Source of the DNA: Oscillospiraceae bacterium
GTDB taxonomy: Bacteria; Bacillota; Clostridia; Oscillospirales; Ruminococcaceae
Direction: 5' to 3'
DNA length: 6,711 nt
Assembly (NCBI GenBank): GCA_029068025.1
Contig: JAIEDJ010000199.1
Span: forward strand, 1-6,711
The first letter of the stretch is position 1; every line of letters begins with the position of its first letter. Both the position numbers and the translations under genes were made by a program. The notes beneath the pieces were generated by a model. The model worked only from the letters and a program-made list of their open reading frames with translations. It made no database searches and had not been told where the DNA came from. Positions 4,690-6,711 of the stretch are shown piece by piece.

Positions 4690-6504
4690 ATGGCATTATC
4701 CAATGAGAATACATTGCCCGCCGAAGCTCAGGTCAAGGCGGACGAAGCAAAGACCGCTGCCGAAAATGCCGCCGCGCCGGCAGCGGAAAAAAAGAAGATC
4801 GACTGGTTCGGCGCAACGGCAAAGTACGGCGAACTGCTTTTTGACGCGCTCAAAACACTTGCCAAGTATTTCGCGTATGGCATACTGTGGCTTATCGCCG
4901 CTTTCCTGCGTGGTTGGGCGCGTGTGAGCAAATGGTTTAAGAAGCAGTTCAAGAGAGTGACTGAGGTGTGTTCCATGCCGTTCAAGCGCTATAAAAGGGC
5001 GCTTAAGATGGACGGCGCGGAGATCTCAAAGGCAAAGCGTGAAAAAGGCGTGATCGGCGGAGCAGCGGCAGGAGTAAAGGTCGCGGGGCGTGTTCTTTTC
5101 GGAAAACGCGGAGTAATAATCAGTGTTGCCAACTGGGTGCTGCCGGTCGTGTCCTGTATATTCCTGTTCAATATAATCAGCTACGCAAACAGCCAGACAT
5201 ATGCGCTCAAGCTCACGGTCAACGGAGATTTTATCGGATATATCAGCGATGAAACGATATTCACATCCGCTGAAAAGATGGTTCAGAAGCGTATCAATTA
5301 CACAGGCTCGAATACCGAGATAATAGTGTTCGAGCCCAGTTATGAGATCGGCTCCATTGGCTACGGCGACACGCTCAACGTCTATCAGACCGCCGATAAA
5401 ATGCTTGAGCTGATGGGCGGCGACATAAAGAAGGGCTACGGACTTTATATCGGCGACGCGTATTTCGGAACGCTTGAGGAGCACAGCAAGGTCGATAAGG
5501 TTCTTGACGATCTTCTTGATCAATACCGCACCGACAACCCCAAGGAGTCCGTCAAATTTGACAAGGAAATAACCTTCATTGAAGGTAAATATATGAATGA
5601 CAGCTTTGTTGCCGAGAACGATATGATATCGACTCTCACGTCAAAGAAGCAGATGGCTACATATTACACCATTGAGAAGGGAGATTCCCCTTCGCTGATC
5701 GCAAACAAGGTAAATATGTCGCTCGATGAGCTTGACAGACTGAATCCGGGGTTCAGCACATCTGCCGCTATTTACACGGGTGACCGTGTTTACATCACAC
5801 AGGACGTTCCGTTCCTTTCGGTAGTTATCACGCGGGAGGAGCATTATACCGAGGCGGTTCCGTATGAGACCGAAAGCGTTGACGATCCCAATGTGTTTGT
5901 TGGAGACCAGCTTACGGGACAGACAGGTCAGGACGGAGAAGCGGCGGTCGTCGCTAATGTTTCGTATATCAACGGCATCGAAGTGAGCCGTACTATTTTG
6001 TCAACGACCATCACCACCGAGCCCGTGACGCAGATCATGCTTGTAGGCGTAACTCCGCGTCCCGCTAACGCGGGTCCCGCGACAACAGTCCCCGAGGGGC
6101 AGTTCTATTGGCCTGTCGGCGGTTACGGCGGGGGACGTATCAGTCAGCAGCCCGGCATCCATGGAGGATATGCGGGACACAGGGGTATCGATATCGCATC
6201 GGGATACGGTACGCCGATCTATGCGGCAGCGTCCGGTACGATCATCGACTTCAAGAACAACGGCGCGTGGAACGGCGGTATGGGCAACTATATAAAGATC
6301 CGTCACGACAACGGACTTGTGACGATCTACCAGCACCTTAGTTCTGTAAGCTCCACGATCTACAAAAACAAGCGCGTGACCATGGCGGAGTTTATCGGAT
6401 ATATGGGCGCGACCGGAAATGTCACCGGAGTACATCTGCACTTCGAGGTACAGTACAACGGCGTGGCGCAGGATCCGACCAAGTATCTCCCCGCGCACAG
6501 ATAA
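4690..6504 (+). CDS. Membrane-anchored M23 peptidoglycan endopeptidase with LysM-like and G5 domains (paralogue B)
   Basis: This 604-residue close paralogue of the gene at 2113 has the same domain order and predicted role. The hydrophobic stretch is at 60-73, the basic segment at 75-141, the membrane segment at 142-166, the paired modules at 171-222 and 249-301, the LysM-like unit at 321-371 (closer to a normal LysM here, with a TYYTIEKGDSPSLIA start), the G5-like domain at 378-457 and M23 at 470-600. Zinc ligands are His497 and Asp501 in HRGID and His584 in HLHFEV; catalytic His549 is in YQHLS, so it should be active. AAGGAG at 4679-4684 sits five bases before the ATG. The N-terminus is rich in Ala, Glu and Lys and unlike paralogue A, while residues 47-81, 148-185 and 222-265 match A without a mismatch. 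The G5 insert and the active-site surroundings differ most. Its long structured leader suggests different control from paralogue A. Confidence 0.92.
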   Translation: MALSNENTLPAEAQVKADEAKTAAENAAAPAAEKKKIDWFGATAKYGELLFDALKTLAKYFAYGILWLIAAFLRGWARVSKWFKKQFKRVTEVCSMPFKRYKRALKMDGAEISKAKREKGVIGGAAAGVKVAGRVLFGKRGVIISVANWVLPVVSCIFLFNIISYANSQTYALKLTVNGDFIGYISDETIFTSAEKMVQKRINYTGSNTEIIVFEPSYEIGSIGYGDTLNVYQTADKMLELMGGDIKKGYGLYIGDAYFGTLEEHSKVDKVLDDLLDQYRTDNPKESVKFDKEITFIEGKYMNDSFVAENDMISTLTSKKQMATYYTIEKGDSPSLIANKVNMSLDELDRLNPGFSTSAAIYTGDRVYITQDVPFLSVVITREEHYTEAVPYETESVDDPNVFVGDQLTGQTGQDGEAAVVANVSYINGIEVSRTILSTTITTEPVTQIMLVGVTPRPANAGPATTVPEGQFYWPVGGYGGGRISQQPGIHGGYAGHRGIDIASGYGTPIYAAASGTIIDFKNNGAWNGGMGNYIKIRHDNGLVTIYQHLSSVSSTIYKNKRVTMAEFIGYMGATGNVTGVHLHFEVQYNGVAQDPTKYLPAHR

Positions 6505-6513
6505 GAAAATAAA

Positions 6514-6554
6514 CAAACGGCCGCTCGGGTTTAACCTCGAGCGGTCTCAGTTTG
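6514..6554 (+). terminator. Hairpin after M23 paralogue B
   Basis: CCGCTCG at 6521-6527 pairs with CGAGCGG at 6538-6544, extended outward by a G-T pair and a G-C pair; CAAAC (6514-6518) and GTTTG (6550-6554) can add a further stem beyond a small bulge. It begins ten bases after the stop. The tail TTTGTATTAAAA is weak in T, so termination strength is uncertain; the T-rich minus strand on the other side could make it bidirectional. Confidence 0.7.
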
Positions 6555-6560
6555 TATTAA

Positions 6561-6711
6561 AAGTTAAATAAAATTGATCAACATAAAAAACGCAGCAAAG
6601 CCACGTTGGTCGTGCATTATGAAAAATGACCTAAGTGTAAGAACATTGCAAAAACCCGATCAAGGAGCTAATTAAAACTTAGTGAAACAGCCAATTCGCA
6701 GCCGTGAAAAG
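6561..6711 (+). other. AT-rich right edge with a weak coding trace
   Basis: No gene can be called with confidence. GATCAACATAAAAAACG at 6576-6592 resembles, in the opposite orientation, the repeats at 728-982. One frame reads MKNDLSVRTLQKPDQGAN from ATG 6619 to a TAA at 6673-6675, then stays open from 6676 to the edge, including GTG 6682 (VKQPIRSREK). AAGGAG at 6662-6667 lies 14 bases before that GTG, longer than ideal. This may be the start of the next gene or a broken 5' end. Confidence 0.25.

Overview
The window looks like a chromosomal piece of a Gram-positive, Clostridia-type anaerobe, possibly from the Oscillospiraceae/Ruminococcus group. This is an inference. It rests on the Firmicute-type HPr with His15 and Ser46, the wall peptidases that combine M23, LysM-like and G5 modules, the strong GGAGG-type ribosome binding sites, and consensus sigma-A promoters in AT-rich gaps between genes of more balanced composition. 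All confident genes read on the + strand. No rRNA, tRNA, CRISPR array or transposase gene is visible.

Layout. At 2-712 is the 3' part of a gene ending in a von Willebrand factor A (vWA) domain; its start lies outside the window. From 713 to about 1372 there is no convincing gene, only degenerate repeats around a CGTTGATCTTGGC core, a ~98-bp imperfect palindrome and a run of small hairpins. At 1373-1941 is a self-contained HPr (ptsH) unit with a consensus promoter, a ~225-nt leader, an 87-codon gene and a hairpin. At 2030-3987 is a membrane-anchored M23 peptidase with its own promoter. At 4690-6504 is a close paralogue of it.

The 702 bp between the two peptidase genes is the most structured part of the window. 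It holds two identical terminator hairpins flanking a 111-bp GC-rich palindromic element with 8-bp terminal inverted repeats. After that come a strong promoter whose -10 box sits in a palindrome, and a ~360-nt leader containing a 31-nt inverted repeat and a second palindromic element. A hairpin follows the second peptidase gene, and the last ~150 bp hold only a weak coding trace that may continue beyond the window.

How the genes fit together. HPr is the cytoplasmic phosphocarrier of sugar uptake and carbon catabolite control. The two peptidases are predicted to sit in the membrane and cut peptidoglycan outside it. The vWA protein probably mediates metal-dependent adhesion or assembly outside the cytoplasm. 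Each HPr or peptidase gene has its own promoter and a hairpin behind it, so the window reads as adjacent independent units rather than one operon. I found no evidence for a new defence, mobile or biosynthetic system. The features most worth a second look are the non-coding repeats and the differently controlled peptidase pair.
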